From: CAYQTO01 sp964420455
GTDB lineage: Bacteria > Sumerlaeota > Sumerlaeia > SLMS01
DNA length: 64,000 nt
Direction of reading: 5' to 3'
NCBI GenBank assembly: GCA_964420455.1
Contig: CAYQTO010000003.1
Location: forward strand, 13,232-77,231
Each line of letters opens with the position of its first letter. Position 1 is the first letter of the stretch. The notes beneath the pieces were generated by a model. It did no database searches, had not been told where the DNA came from, and was given only the letters and a program-made list of their open reading frames with translations. Shown one piece after another: positions 45,796-54,425 of the stretch. Made by a program: the position numbers and the translations under genes.

Positions 45796-47097
45796 TCAAG
45801 TGGGGGGAGTGGCGGAGATGTATACGACGAGGATTTCATCGCGGCCTTCGCCTTCGGTGGAGACGAGTGCGCGGGCCCGCTGCTTGCCGAAGGTCATGTC
45901 GAAGGCGCCCTGTTGGCGGGCGTCGTTGCGCCATGTTTCAATACGGGCCATGACCTTGAGGCGGTTGACGACCTTTTCGATCATCTCCGGTTCGAGGGTG
46001 CGTTCCTCGTCGAGGGTGCCCGCGGCGGTGTACAGCTTGATCTGGGCGGAGGGCTCGCCAGGCGCGAGCAGGAGTCCGAGGCGCTGGTGCTCGATGGCGT
46101 CGCGGAGGAGTGCGTTGACCTCCTCGATGAGGAGGATGCCCTCGTCGTCTGATAGATCGAAGTTCTGGGGGGATTGCCCCTTTGGGATGAAACCGGAGGT
46201 GCGGAGCGGAGGCGGTAGGTGGGAATAGAGCGCCGCTCCGCCGGGAGCCGTGGGGGCGTCGGCGACCGCGCCGTCTGGGGGGGGGCTGACTTCGGGCATG
46301 TCGAGGTCGAGCACCTCGTCGATCTTGTCCTGCACTTCGTGGTCAAAGTCGTCGCCGGTGCGCTGGGGGAGGTGGGGCGGAAGGGTTTCCTCGTCCTCCT
46401 GGTCGAAGTCGAGATCATCCAATTCGTCGAGCTCGTCCAGATCGTCGAGGTCATCGAGATCGCTCAGGTCGTCCCCGTTGGCAGGGGGAGGCGGCGCGGG
46501 TGCGGAGGCGCCGGGGACGATTTCCGTGGTGGATTCCGCCTTGTCGAACTCGTCGAAATCCAGGTCGTCGTCGAAGTCCTCGGGGAGATCGCTGGTGATG
46601 ACCGTGTCGGGTTCTTCGTAGGTGGTGGCGGCCAGGTGGATGGGGATGGAGCTTTCGGTGGTGCGGCGGCCCTCGTCATCGGGAGAAGGGACTTGTGTTT
46701 CGTCCGCACCTTGCACAGGGCCGAGATTCTTGATTTTAAAGGTGCCGCTTTCGGTTTCGAAGGGCTCGCTGTCGTCGAGGAGGTCGAGTTCGATTTCGCC
46801 AGAAGGAGGGTTGGCCTTGTGGGTGGGGGGAGGGACTTCGCGGACGGTGGGGACGGGCTGGGTATCCTCGGGGCGTGAGGGTTCGAGAGGACCCGGGTCC
46901 GGGGTGCTGGCCGCGAGGGCCTGAATGGTGGCAAACTTGATGGGGTCAACGAGGGGAGTTTTTTGGAGGGCCTCGGCGAGGGGCATCCCGCGGGCAACAG
47001 CTCCGCGGACACGTTGCTCCTGGGCGCGAGTGATCAAGTCCTTCTCCACGAGGAGGTGAAGGACGCGGTCATCCTTGGGGGAGAGGGAAGGAGGCAT
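45796..47097 (-). CDS. GspE/PilB N-domain-like protein without the ATPase core
   Basis: A 433-residue acidic protein in three parts. The N-terminal 60 residues (VLHLLVEKDLITRAQEQRVR) look like the GspE/PilB N1 (MshEN) helical domain. Residues 60-310 are a low-complexity linker with a run of Asp/Glu/Leu repeats (about 209-237). The C-terminal domain (about 315-433), with IEEVNALLRDAIEHQRLGLL and EKVVNRLKVMARIETWRNDA, resembles the N2 domain of pilus ATPases (the region before Walker A). No Walker A or B motif follows. It is probably a regulatory or scaffold version. Overall net charge is strongly negative. Confidence 0.65.
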   Translation of the reverse strand: MPPSLSPKDDRVLHLLVEKDLITRAQEQRVRGAVARGMPLAEALQKTPLVDPIKFATIQALAASTPDPGPLEPSRPEDTQPVPTVREVPPPTHKANPPSGEIELDLLDDSEPFETESGTFKIKNLGPVQGADETQVPSPDDEGRRTTESSIPIHLAATTYEEPDTVITSDLPEDFDDDLDFDEFDKAESTTEIVPGASAPAPPPPANGDDLSDLDDLDDLDELDELDDLDFDQEDEETLPPHLPQRTGDDFDHEVQDKIDEVLDLDMPEVSPPPDGAVADAPTAPGGAALYSHLPPPLRTSGFIPKGQSPQNFDLSDDEGILLIEEVNALLRDAIEHQRLGLLLAPGEPSAQIKLYTAAGTLDEERTLEPEMIEKVVNRLKVMARIETWRNDARQQGAFDMTFGKQRARALVSTEGEGRDEILVVYISATPPT

Positions 47098-47124
47098 GCG
47101 GGCGGGCCCGGCGGGCGGGTTCGC

Positions 47125-48501
47125 TTAGGCGTCGGTTTCGATCAGCGAGTCGAACTCGTCCATGACCTCGACCTGCTTTTTCACAACGGTCTCGGCGCGC
47201 TCGAGGAAGTCGCCGGAAAGTTGGAACTTGCCCGCGAGGTCTGTGAGCAGCTCGCGCTGGGGGGCCTGCATGCCACCGCTGCCGGAGGCAATGCCAACGC
47301 CCTCAAGGACGAGGATGCGGCGGGCGAGGGGACGGTGAAACACATTCAGCACCATCTGCTCGTCGAAGGCGGGAATCTCCGCCTCCTCGTACACCAGGCC
47401 CATCTCGTTGGCCATGTAGCGCAACATGTAGCTTTCCTGGTTGTCGATCCGTTGGTCATCGATGCTGGCAAGCTGCTTGGCGACGGCGAGGAAGGTGGTC
47501 TTCTCATCTTTCTCAAGCTTGTGAAGATACATTGGGACGCGGTCGCTCCGTTGAGATGGGCTCTGGAGGAGGTCACCTGAAGGGACCGGGGCGGGCAAAG
47601 GGAATTCGGCCGTGGAAGAAGTCCAGGCATTGAAGTTGGATGCCTGGGTAACAGGAAAGCCGAAGCCGAAGGCGATGGGGAGGGCGCGGGTTCGGGCGCC
47701 GGTGGCGGTGCGGACGCCTGCGGTGGCACCAAGGCCGGGAAAGGAGTCAAGCACGGCGGAAATGCGCGTGGGCGACCAGTCGACGGAAACGGGGAGTGCC
47801 TCCACGCCGTTGAGGAGGACGGCGCCGACGCCCTGGGTGGTGCCGAATCCGTACCCTCGCAGTTCCAACTGGTAGCGGCCGAGGGGCGTTTTCCGCTCGA
47901 GGGGTCCGAGCACGGCGGCAGAGATGCGGGTCTCGGTCACCTGGGGGAAGCCCAAAGAAAGCTCGAGATCGTCGCCGCCCCCGAAGGCCCCATCGGGGCC
48001 ATGGCTGACGATCGTGTACAGGTCGAACACATCGCCATAGAAGCGCAGGGAGACGGTTTCGGATTTGGGTTCGACGAGGCCCAGGGGCGAGTAGAGGTAG
48101 TAGGGGTTTCCCCATGGGTCCAGGAGCGTGCCTTCGTCGTAATCGCCATCGGGCCCCTCGAATTGCTGGCCCGAGCTGCGGGTGAGATAAGGGGGGCCGA
48201 CGGCCGGCGGCCGCGCCACCAGGAACTGGCGTTCGGGCAGGCCGGAGGAGGGCCGGATCACCAGCGCGCCCCCGTTGTTGTTGATCGCCTGAAAGTCGGG
48301 AGTGGCGGTCTCGGCGAGGATGTCGTCGAGATTCTCGATGGTGGTGATAGTGCCGAAATCGAGGTAGAAGAAGGTCATCGCCTGGGCGATGTAGTTCATC
48401 TCCACGAGGGCGAGGCCCTTGCCGGTTTGGGGTTTTTCTGCGAGGGACGGGGCGACGATGGCCGCAACCAACGCGGGAATGAGCAGCACACGCGGATTCA
48501 T
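47125..48501 (-). CDS. Exported pseudopilin-domain/TIG/TerB-like fusion
   Basis: A 458-residue open frame. A classical Sec signal (MNPRVLLIPALVAAIVAPSLAE) replaces the prepilin leader. Residues 80-190 have the C-terminal motif of GspG-like pseudopilins: LLDPWGNPYYLYSPLGLVEP and YTIVSHGPDGAFGGGDDLEL. Residues 195-270 look like an IPT/TIG beta-sandwich (TRISAAVLGPLERKTPLGRY, RGYGFGTTQ). From residue 324 the sequence is a helical TerB-like domain (EKTTFLAVAKQLASIDDQRI, then YMLRYMANEMGL). TerB domains are normally cytoplasmic, and an ATG (47530-47532) opens the helical part, so this could be two genes joined. It is the first gene of the minus-strand cluster. Confidence 0.6.
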   Translation of the reverse strand: MNPRVLLIPALVAAIVAPSLAEKPQTGKGLALVEMNYIAQAMTFFYLDFGTITTIENLDDILAETATPDFQAINNNGGALVIRPSSGLPERQFLVARPPAVGPPYLTRSSGQQFEGPDGDYDEGTLLDPWGNPYYLYSPLGLVEPKSETVSLRFYGDVFDLYTIVSHGPDGAFGGGDDLELSLGFPQVTETRISAAVLGPLERKTPLGRYQLELRGYGFGTTQGVGAVLLNGVEALPVSVDWSPTRISAVLDSFPGLGATAGVRTATGARTRALPIAFGFGFPVTQASNFNAWTSSTAEFPLPAPVPSGDLLQSPSQRSDRVPMYLHKLEKDEKTTFLAVAKQLASIDDQRIDNQESYMLRYMANEMGLVYEEAEIPAFDEQMVLNVFHRPLARRILVLEGVGIASGSGGMQAPQRELLTDLAGKFQLSGDFLERAETVVKKQVEVMDEFDSLIETDA

Positions 48502-48595
48502 TGAAATTCCTCCCGCCTCTGTTTGGACTTTCGCGTGGTGTTTGACAACCTTGGAGATGCTTGGGAACTCTGTGAAAAACCGACGGGGTAACCCG

Positions 48596-50812
48596 ATGGA
48601 TTCGACGACATCGCTGCGACGGCGGAGGGACGCGGCGGCTGGCCGCCCCGGCTTTCCCGCGCTCGCGGCCATCGCGCTGGTCTGCCTCCTTGCTCCCGCG
48701 TTGCTGCCATTGCCGATCTTCGCCGTGTTCGAAGGCGCCGCCTACGATGCGATGATGTCGGTCCGCAACGCGGTGTTTCCGCGCCCATTGGGGGATCGGG
48801 TGGGGCTCGTCGGCATCAGCGAGACAAGCGAGACCCTGCTCGGCGAGGACCTCGACCGGCGCCAGGCGCACATGGAATTGCTCCGGCGCCTCCGCGAGGC
48901 CGGCGCGGCGGGCGTGGCCTTCGATCTCTTTTTCATCAACGAGAAGGAGACGGACGACCTGCTGGCGCTCCAGCTTGGGGCTGGCGACATGCCGGTGACG
49001 CTGGCCTACCACTTCCGTCGCGAGGCGATGGCGTTATCCCCACCAGAGGCGTTTCCCCGAGACCTGCAGCCGTTGGTTGCGGAGCAGGCCCGGGGCGCCT
49101 TTTCCGAACTTGACGCAAGGACCCGCATACGCCAACTCGACAGCCACGCCCGCGAAGTGCAGGACGCCCTGGACCGGCTGCCAGGGGATGTGGACGAGGG
49201 GACGCGTCTCGAGCTCCTCCGCCGGTTCTGGCTTGTGCGCGAGCTTCGTTCGCGATTCCTGAGCGACTGGTTTGTCTCCGCCTTCGGGATTCCCGTCCCG
49301 CCGGGATGCGAGGAAACTCCGGAGGCGGGCGAGGTACGCCTGCTCGCTCCGGGGCCCATGCTGGCGGCGCCGGCGCTCGGCTTCGCCAACATCGAGAAGG
49401 AGCGCGAGCAGGTCGTGCGCTCGGTCCCTCTTGTCTATCGATATAGACAGCGACTGTTTCCGCAGCTTTCGCTCGCGGCGGTGCTGGCGTACCATGAGGT
49501 GGGTTTCGATGAGGCGGAGGTGGTGCCCGGCAAGGCGATCCGCTTTCGTTCCCGGCGCCTGGACCAAGAAGGCCGCCAGGTGGTCGTCCCCATCGACCGG
49601 AGGGGCGAGTATCTCGTGAACTTTCGCGAGGGCGAGGCGTTCCTGAACCGCCAGCCGGATCTTGTGGCCGTGCTCCGGCCGGACCGTGTCGGCTTCGATC
49701 CCACCCCGGCCTTTCGCGACCGCCTGGTCGTCGTCGGCGAAGTGATCACCGGGGGTGCCGCAACCGATGTCGAGCCGATCCCCATCCAGACCGCCTTCCC
49801 CATGGTGGGAATGCACGCCAACATCATCGAAAGCATCCTCGAGGACGACCACCTGCGGCGATGGCCGTGGTGGGCCAAGATGGGGGTGCTGGTCCTGCTG
49901 GCGGTGGGGTATGCGGCCGCTTTCCATCGGTTGGCCTTCGGCGTCGCGACGGCGGTGGCGGGATTGCTCGCGGTTGTCTATATGGCGGGGCAGTTCCTGG
50001 CCTTTGCCCGGTTTGGCGTCGTTGCCGAGGCGGTCACGCCGCTTCTGGGCAGCGGGCTGACGGTCGCGGCGTTCTTCGCCTACCTGGTGGTGGTCAAGGA
50101 TCGCGACCGCCGATTGGTGCGCGACGTCTTCCTGAAGTCCGTTTCGCCACGGATCGGCGAGGAGATCCTGAAGAACTACAACGACCCGGCGATCTGGGGC
50201 GCACGACGGGAGATCACCGTCCTTTTCCTCGACATCCGCGGATATACGACGCTGACGGAGTCGGTGGCGCCGGAGAAGATGCTGGCGCTGCTCGACCGAT
50301 TCTATGATACGGCCTCGGCGGCGGTTTTCGCCCACGAGGGTCAGGTGAACAAGTTCCTTGGAGATGCCGTTCTGGCGTTGTTTGGGGCGTTGCCGGAGGA
50401 GGGGAGTGACCATGCCGCGCGGGCGCTGCGGGCGGCGGCGGCGATCCAGCGCAGCCTGGCACAAGACGAGGAGCTTCGGGCGCTCGAGGCGGAGGTGGGT
50501 CCCGTCGCTACCGGTGCGGGGGTAAACACCGGCGAGGCCACCGTGGGGCTCGTTGGCCGGCGGCGCATTCGCATCGAATATACAGCCCTCGGCGACCCGG
50601 TGAACGTGGCGGCTCGTTTGCAAACCCTTGCCACCGAGGGCGAGGTCATGATCGGAGAGTCCACACTCAGGGCCGTTGGCGGTCCCGGCTCGTCCCTGCT
50701 TGCTCAAGTTGGGCTGACGGTAGGTGAGGCGGTGACCATGAAGGTGAAGGGCCGCGAGCATCCGGTGATCGCCTATCGCGGCTCCCTCGAAAACGACATC
50801 AATGGACGATAA
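48596..50812 (+). CDS. CHASE2-domain adenylate/guanylate cyclase
   Basis: A 738-residue membrane signalling enzyme. An N-terminal helix and a periplasmic CHASE2-like sensor (about residues 35-430) with LGDRVGLVGISETSETLLGE and AGVAFDLFF are followed by three membrane helices (about 425-500). The C-terminal class III cyclase domain has VLFLDIRGYTTLTE with the first metal Asp, NKFLGDAVLALFG with the second, and EYTALGDPVNVAARLQ with the transition-state Asn/Arg pair. Substrate-specifying residues were not resolved. It probably makes cAMP. The lipoprotein and RluD-like genes overlap behind it. Confidence 0.92.
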   Translation: MDSTTSLRRRRDAAAGRPGFPALAAIALVCLLAPALLPLPIFAVFEGAAYDAMMSVRNAVFPRPLGDRVGLVGISETSETLLGEDLDRRQAHMELLRRLREAGAAGVAFDLFFINEKETDDLLALQLGAGDMPVTLAYHFRREAMALSPPEAFPRDLQPLVAEQARGAFSELDARTRIRQLDSHAREVQDALDRLPGDVDEGTRLELLRRFWLVRELRSRFLSDWFVSAFGIPVPPGCEETPEAGEVRLLAPGPMLAAPALGFANIEKEREQVVRSVPLVYRYRQRLFPQLSLAAVLAYHEVGFDEAEVVPGKAIRFRSRRLDQEGRQVVVPIDRRGEYLVNFREGEAFLNRQPDLVAVLRPDRVGFDPTPAFRDRLVVVGEVITGGAATDVEPIPIQTAFPMVGMHANIIESILEDDHLRRWPWWAKMGVLVLLAVGYAAAFHRLAFGVATAVAGLLAVVYMAGQFLAFARFGVVAEAVTPLLGSGLTVAAFFAYLVVVKDRDRRLVRDVFLKSVSPRIGEEILKNYNDPAIWGARREITVLFLDIRGYTTLTESVAPEKMLALLDRFYDTASAAVFAHEGQVNKFLGDAVLALFGALPEEGSDHAARALRAAAAIQRSLAQDEELRALEAEVGPVATGAGVNTGEATVGLVGRRRIRIEYTALGDPVNVAARLQTLATEGEVMIGESTLRAVGGPGSSLLAQVGLTVGEAVTMKVKGREHPVIAYRGSLENDINGR

Positions 50813-51650
50813 TCCCATGCCCTCTTCTGTTTCCAACCGCCTGCCTGGCGCCGCGGCCATTCTTGCCGTGGTGATGATTCTCGTCGGTTGCATCACGACG
50901 GACCTGCAGTTCAACTTCGGTGCCCCCTACAAGTCTCCCTACACGATCGAGGACGCCGTGATCGTGTCGTTTCCTGACGACCTGAACGAGCGTATCTACC
51001 GGATCAACGTGGGCGAGTTCCTGGATCGTCGGAAGTTCGCGATCAACGTCCTCGAGGCCTACGCGTCCGAGGTGGTACCGCGCATGCACGGCATCTTTAC
51101 GGAGGGGGTGACGCTGACGACGGAGTCCACGTTGGTCCAGGTGCTTGGCGAAACCCCGGCGCCAACAGAGGAGTCCCCTGCCATCGACCCGATCGACGGG
51201 GAGACGACCCGGGAGGACGAGCCCGTGCAGGAATCGGGAGAACCGCGCGAGTTGGGCGCGATCCTCGATGACCTCGCGGCCGTGGAACGGAAGGAGGAGA
51301 CGGCCCCAGAGAGAACGCAGGAGGAACTGACCGAGGAGGCGATTCAGGCGGCCTCGCTGGAGCAGGCGCGCCAGCGCGGGGCCGGGCACATCCTGCGATT
51401 TGACGACGCCCTTCTGGCGATGATCGACGACCGGATTGCCATCAGTTTCTCGGTGACCTTCGAGGAGCGCGACACGCGGCGCATCCTGCATCAGGGGCGC
51501 TATTCCGGGCGCAGCCGCCGCTACGAACCGGGGACCAACATGAAGACGAACGAGGACAAGCTGAAGGTGCTGGTGAAGGAGGCGTTCGTCGGCCCGATGC
51601 GCAACATGGTGCAGGACATGGCGTTGGGCGCGGGCGTGGCGCGGGAGTGA
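50802..51650 (+). CDS. Lipoprotein of unknown function
   Basis: A 282-residue lipoprotein with lipobox VMILVGC near residue 30. Mature features include APYKSPYTIEDAVIVSFPDD, a Glu/Thr-rich linker (about 115-185), and RILHQGRYSGRSRRYEPGTN. No family is recognised; the strand-helix pattern is compatible with a soluble outer-membrane-tethered domain. The ATG at 50802 overlaps the cyclase stop by 11 bases, and ATG at 50817 is an alternative. It overlaps the pseudouridine synthase by four bases. Confidence 0.7.
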   Translation: MDDNPMPSSVSNRLPGAAAILAVVMILVGCITTDLQFNFGAPYKSPYTIEDAVIVSFPDDLNERIYRINVGEFLDRRKFAINVLEAYASEVVPRMHGIFTEGVTLTTESTLVQVLGETPAPTEESPAIDPIDGETTREDEPVQESGEPRELGAILDDLAAVERKEETAPERTQEELTEEAIQAASLEQARQRGAGHILRFDDALLAMIDDRIAISFSVTFEERDTRRILHQGRYSGRSRRYEPGTNMKTNEDKLKVLVKEAFVGPMRNMVQDMALGAGVARE

Positions 51651-52678
51651 CCCCGCCACGCGACCCGCTGGCCCCGCCGCCACCCTCACAGCTTGCCGTT
51701 CCGGTCGAAGCCGCGGGAATGCGGCTCGACACGTGGCTGTCGCGGCTGCCGGGAGCCCCCTCACGCAATCGCGTCCAGCAGCTTGTGAAAGATGGCCTCG
51801 TGCGTATAGACGGCCAGGTGGCGAAGCGGAGCCTTGAGCTTGCTGGCGGCGAGTCGGTCCTGGTCCAGTGGCCGGCCCCCGAGGACGACTGGCCCTGGCC
51901 CCAGGACATCCCCCTGGACATCGTCCACGAGGACGACGACGTGGTCGTAATCAACAAGCAGCACGGGTTGGTCACGCACCCGAGCGCCGGCCATCCGGAC
52001 GGGACGCTTGTGAACGCGCTGCTGTTCCGTTTCCGGGACCTGCCGGGCATTAACGGAGTGAAGCGACCGGGGATAGTGCACCGGCTGGACCGGGACACGA
52101 CGGGGCTGATCGTCGTGGCAAAGAATGAGCGGGCGATGCGGTCGCTCGCCCGCCAGTTGGAAAGCCGGGCGGTCAAGCGGCGGTATCTGGCGCTGGTTAT
52201 CGGCGACCCCGATTGGGATTCGACGCGTGTGGAGGCCGACGTCGGGCGGGATCCTGCGAATCGACTCAAGCGGGCGATCGACGGGCCGAACGCACGGCAC
52301 GCGGTCAGCCACTTTGCGGTCCTGCGGCGTGCCCAACGGTTCGCCCTCGTCCAGTGTGATCTCGAGACCGGCCGCACCCACCAGATCCGGATCCACCTGA
52401 AGCACATCGGCCACCCGATCGTTTGCGACGAGACCTACGACGGCCATCTCAAGCGCGTGCTGGAGCGGCTGCGGCCCGATGATTCGCGCCTGCGCCAGGC
52501 GTTCAGCCATTACGGCCGGCCATGGCTGCACGCGCACACGCTGACGTTCACGCACCCTTCCACGAACCGGCGGGCGATCTTCCAGGTGCCGCCACCGGCG
52601 GACTCGCTCGCGTTGCTGGAGGCGCTTTTTGGCGGCGAGTATGCCGGCTCGCTCGGGGAGCGCCGGACCGAACTCTAG
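51647..52678 (+). CDS. RluA/RluD-family pseudouridine synthase
   Basis: Isomerises uridines in rRNA or tRNA. The 343-residue protein has an N-terminal S4 domain (RNRVQQLVKDGLVRIDGQVA), then the catalytic core IVHRLDRDTTGLIVVAKNER with the active-site Asp of HRLDRDT, and LETGRTHQIRIHLKHIGHPI. RluD is the closest match, though the target cannot be assigned. It starts at GTG 51647. One GTCTATACG word is antisense at 51803; it makes the Ile codon ATA in the sequence VRIDGQ. Confidence 0.93.
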   Translation: MTPPRDPLAPPPPSQLAVPVEAAGMRLDTWLSRLPGAPSRNRVQQLVKDGLVRIDGQVAKRSLELAGGESVLVQWPAPEDDWPWPQDIPLDIVHEDDDVVVINKQHGLVTHPSAGHPDGTLVNALLFRFRDLPGINGVKRPGIVHRLDRDTTGLIVVAKNERAMRSLARQLESRAVKRRYLALVIGDPDWDSTRVEADVGRDPANRLKRAIDGPNARHAVSHFAVLRRAQRFALVQCDLETGRTHQIRIHLKHIGHPIVCDETYDGHLKRVLERLRPDDSRLRQAFSHYGRPWLHAHTLTFTHPSTNRRAIFQVPPPADSLALLEALFGGEYAGSLGERRTEL

Positions 52679-52682
52679 TCGT

Positions 52683-54317
52683 TCAGTCGGGCCTGTGAAA
52701 GAGCAGGTCGGCAGGAATCGGTTCCTTCCCGCCATTGGGGCGCTGCCAGGCAACGGCGAGCTCAAAGCCGCCCTGGCCCTGGAAGAACTCCACGCGGATC
52801 GGGTGGAGCCCCGCCTCGAGGGCGACCGGGCCGGACTTGGTGATGCTGCCGTGGTGGCCGTCGTTGTCGACGATGCGGCGCCCGTGGAGGTCGAGGGCGC
52901 TGCCGTCGTCGGATGTGGTAAAGAACCGGTAGGTGCCGGCTTCGGGGATGAGAAGATAGCCCTCGAAGGTGAGGCCGTTCAGCACGAGGGAGGAAAGGTG
53001 CTCGTGGGTGAGGGAGGTGGTGACGTCGACCTTGATGGGATCGAGCTTGGTGAAGTCCGGAAGGACGTCCCAGCGGCCGACGTACTCCTGAACCACCAGT
53101 CCCGGTTCGAGTCCGGCCAGGGCATCGAGAGGGAGTTCCGGCTCGAAGACGGATTCCTGGACGAGGACGCGTCGGCGGGTGGAAGGCCCCCAGGTGAGCG
53201 TGGCAACGTCGAAGGCGCGGGCGATGACGGTCGTCGTCGCGGCAAGGCTGATGGGGGCGGTATAGACGTTGGTGCCGCGATCGACGAGGGTATTCTCGAG
53301 AGCATAGAAGAGTTGCGCGCCGGGGGTCGGGGAGGACATCTCGAGCGTGCCGTTTCCAATGACCAGTTCGATGTCCGGGTTGAACTGGACGGCGAGTTTC
53401 TCCCGCGCTTCCTTCCCGGCGGCTCGCTCCTCGAGGGTCTTCTGGAGGGGATGGCCGTCGAGATCCCAGACCGATTCCACCCCGACCCCCATATGCGTGA
53501 GGAGGGTGGGGACGATATCGGCGGTGTTGGGAACTTCAGGAAGGTGCACGTTCGGTTCGCCGCCGAAGTGGGTGGCGAGAAGATAGACGGTGCGGTGGGA
53601 AGGAACGTCGAGACCGTGGCTTGTCAGGATCCCGGGGAGGCCGCCGCCGTGGTCGGTCGTGCTGAGGACGAGCCAGTCCTCCTGGTGGAGGGTGGGGCGG
53701 GCTTCGAGGGCGGCGATGATCTCGCCCACCTGGCGGTCGGCCCGCTCGATCGCGGCCAGGTATTCCGGCTGTTCGGGGTCGAAGCCGACACGGTGGCCGG
53801 CGCCGTCCGTCTCGTCGATGTGGACGAACATCGCATCCAGTTCGGGATCCGAGAGGAGCAGGGCGGCGTAGCGGGTGGTGCGGTCATCGCTACCCGTGTC
53901 GATTGTATAGTCGGCGTTGGTGATGATGTGCTCGTTGATGGGGGTCCAGGTGACGACCGAAGCGGTGACGAGGGAGGAGTCGAGGTCCTCGAGGCGGTCG
54001 ATGAAGGAAGGGTAGAGGTCGTAGCGCTTGTTGATGAAGTCGTTGCCGGTGACGCCGTGTTTGTCGACGACCGCGCCGGTGAGGATGAGCGACCAGGAGG
54101 GGCCGCTGACGGTGATGGGGCTGGTCTGGGCGGTGTGACTGAGGGCCCCCATGGCGGCGAGGCGATCGAAGGTGGGGGTATCGGCGAGCTGGAGACAGTC
54201 GGGGCGGACACCGTCGAGGCCGATGAGGAGGACCTTCTTCTCGCGTTCGGCGGTGGCGTTGGAAAGGACGAGGGCGGCCAGCAAGGGACAGGCGAGGGCG
54301 GCACGAAGGGAACGCAC
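52683..54317 (-). CDS. Exported type I phosphodiesterase/nucleotide pyrophosphatase with PA14 domain
   Basis: A 544-residue exported protein. After the signal peptide comes an alkaline-phosphatase-superfamily domain (about 25-310) with VLLIGLDGVRPDCLQ, metal-binding DGV and Thr nucleophile in SPITVSGPSWS, then FVHIDETDGAGHRVGF and LSTTDHGGGLPGILTSHG. A strand-rich middle (about 325-410) has the look of a chitobiase C-terminal module. The last 140 residues form a PA14-like domain (FEGYLLIPEAGTYRFFTTSD followed by DDGSALDLHG). PA14 domains often bind glycans, so the protein may act on surface glycans or nucleotides. It is convergent with the pseudouridine synthase. Confidence 0.88.
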   Translation of the reverse strand: MRSLRAALACPLLAALVLSNATAEREKKVLLIGLDGVRPDCLQLADTPTFDRLAAMGALSHTAQTSPITVSGPSWSLILTGAVVDKHGVTGNDFINKRYDLYPSFIDRLEDLDSSLVTASVVTWTPINEHIITNADYTIDTGSDDRTTRYAALLLSDPELDAMFVHIDETDGAGHRVGFDPEQPEYLAAIERADRQVGEIIAALEARPTLHQEDWLVLSTTDHGGGLPGILTSHGLDVPSHRTVYLLATHFGGEPNVHLPEVPNTADIVPTLLTHMGVGVESVWDLDGHPLQKTLEERAAGKEAREKLAVQFNPDIELVIGNGTLEMSSPTPGAQLFYALENTLVDRGTNVYTAPISLAATTTVIARAFDVATLTWGPSTRRRVLVQESVFEPELPLDALAGLEPGLVVQEYVGRWDVLPDFTKLDPIKVDVTTSLTHEHLSSLVLNGLTFEGYLLIPEAGTYRFFTTSDDGSALDLHGRRIVDNDGHHGSITKSGPVALEAGLHPIRVEFFQGQGGFELAVAWQRPNGGKEPIPADLLFHRPD

Positions 54318-54425
54318 GCGAAGACTCCGGCATTGGGATGGTCAACAAGTTGATGATGGTGCCGTGGGGGCGGCAAGAGTCCGATAGCGTTGCCATGAAA
54401 ACATCACAATGAGGAGGGGGGGGGA

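Noticed and set aside
49433..49448. GTCTATCGATATAGAC resembling a palindromic site
   Set aside because: The two halves are not exact reverse complements (extra TA on one side). It looks like two half-copies of the GTCTATA word in the cyclase gene.
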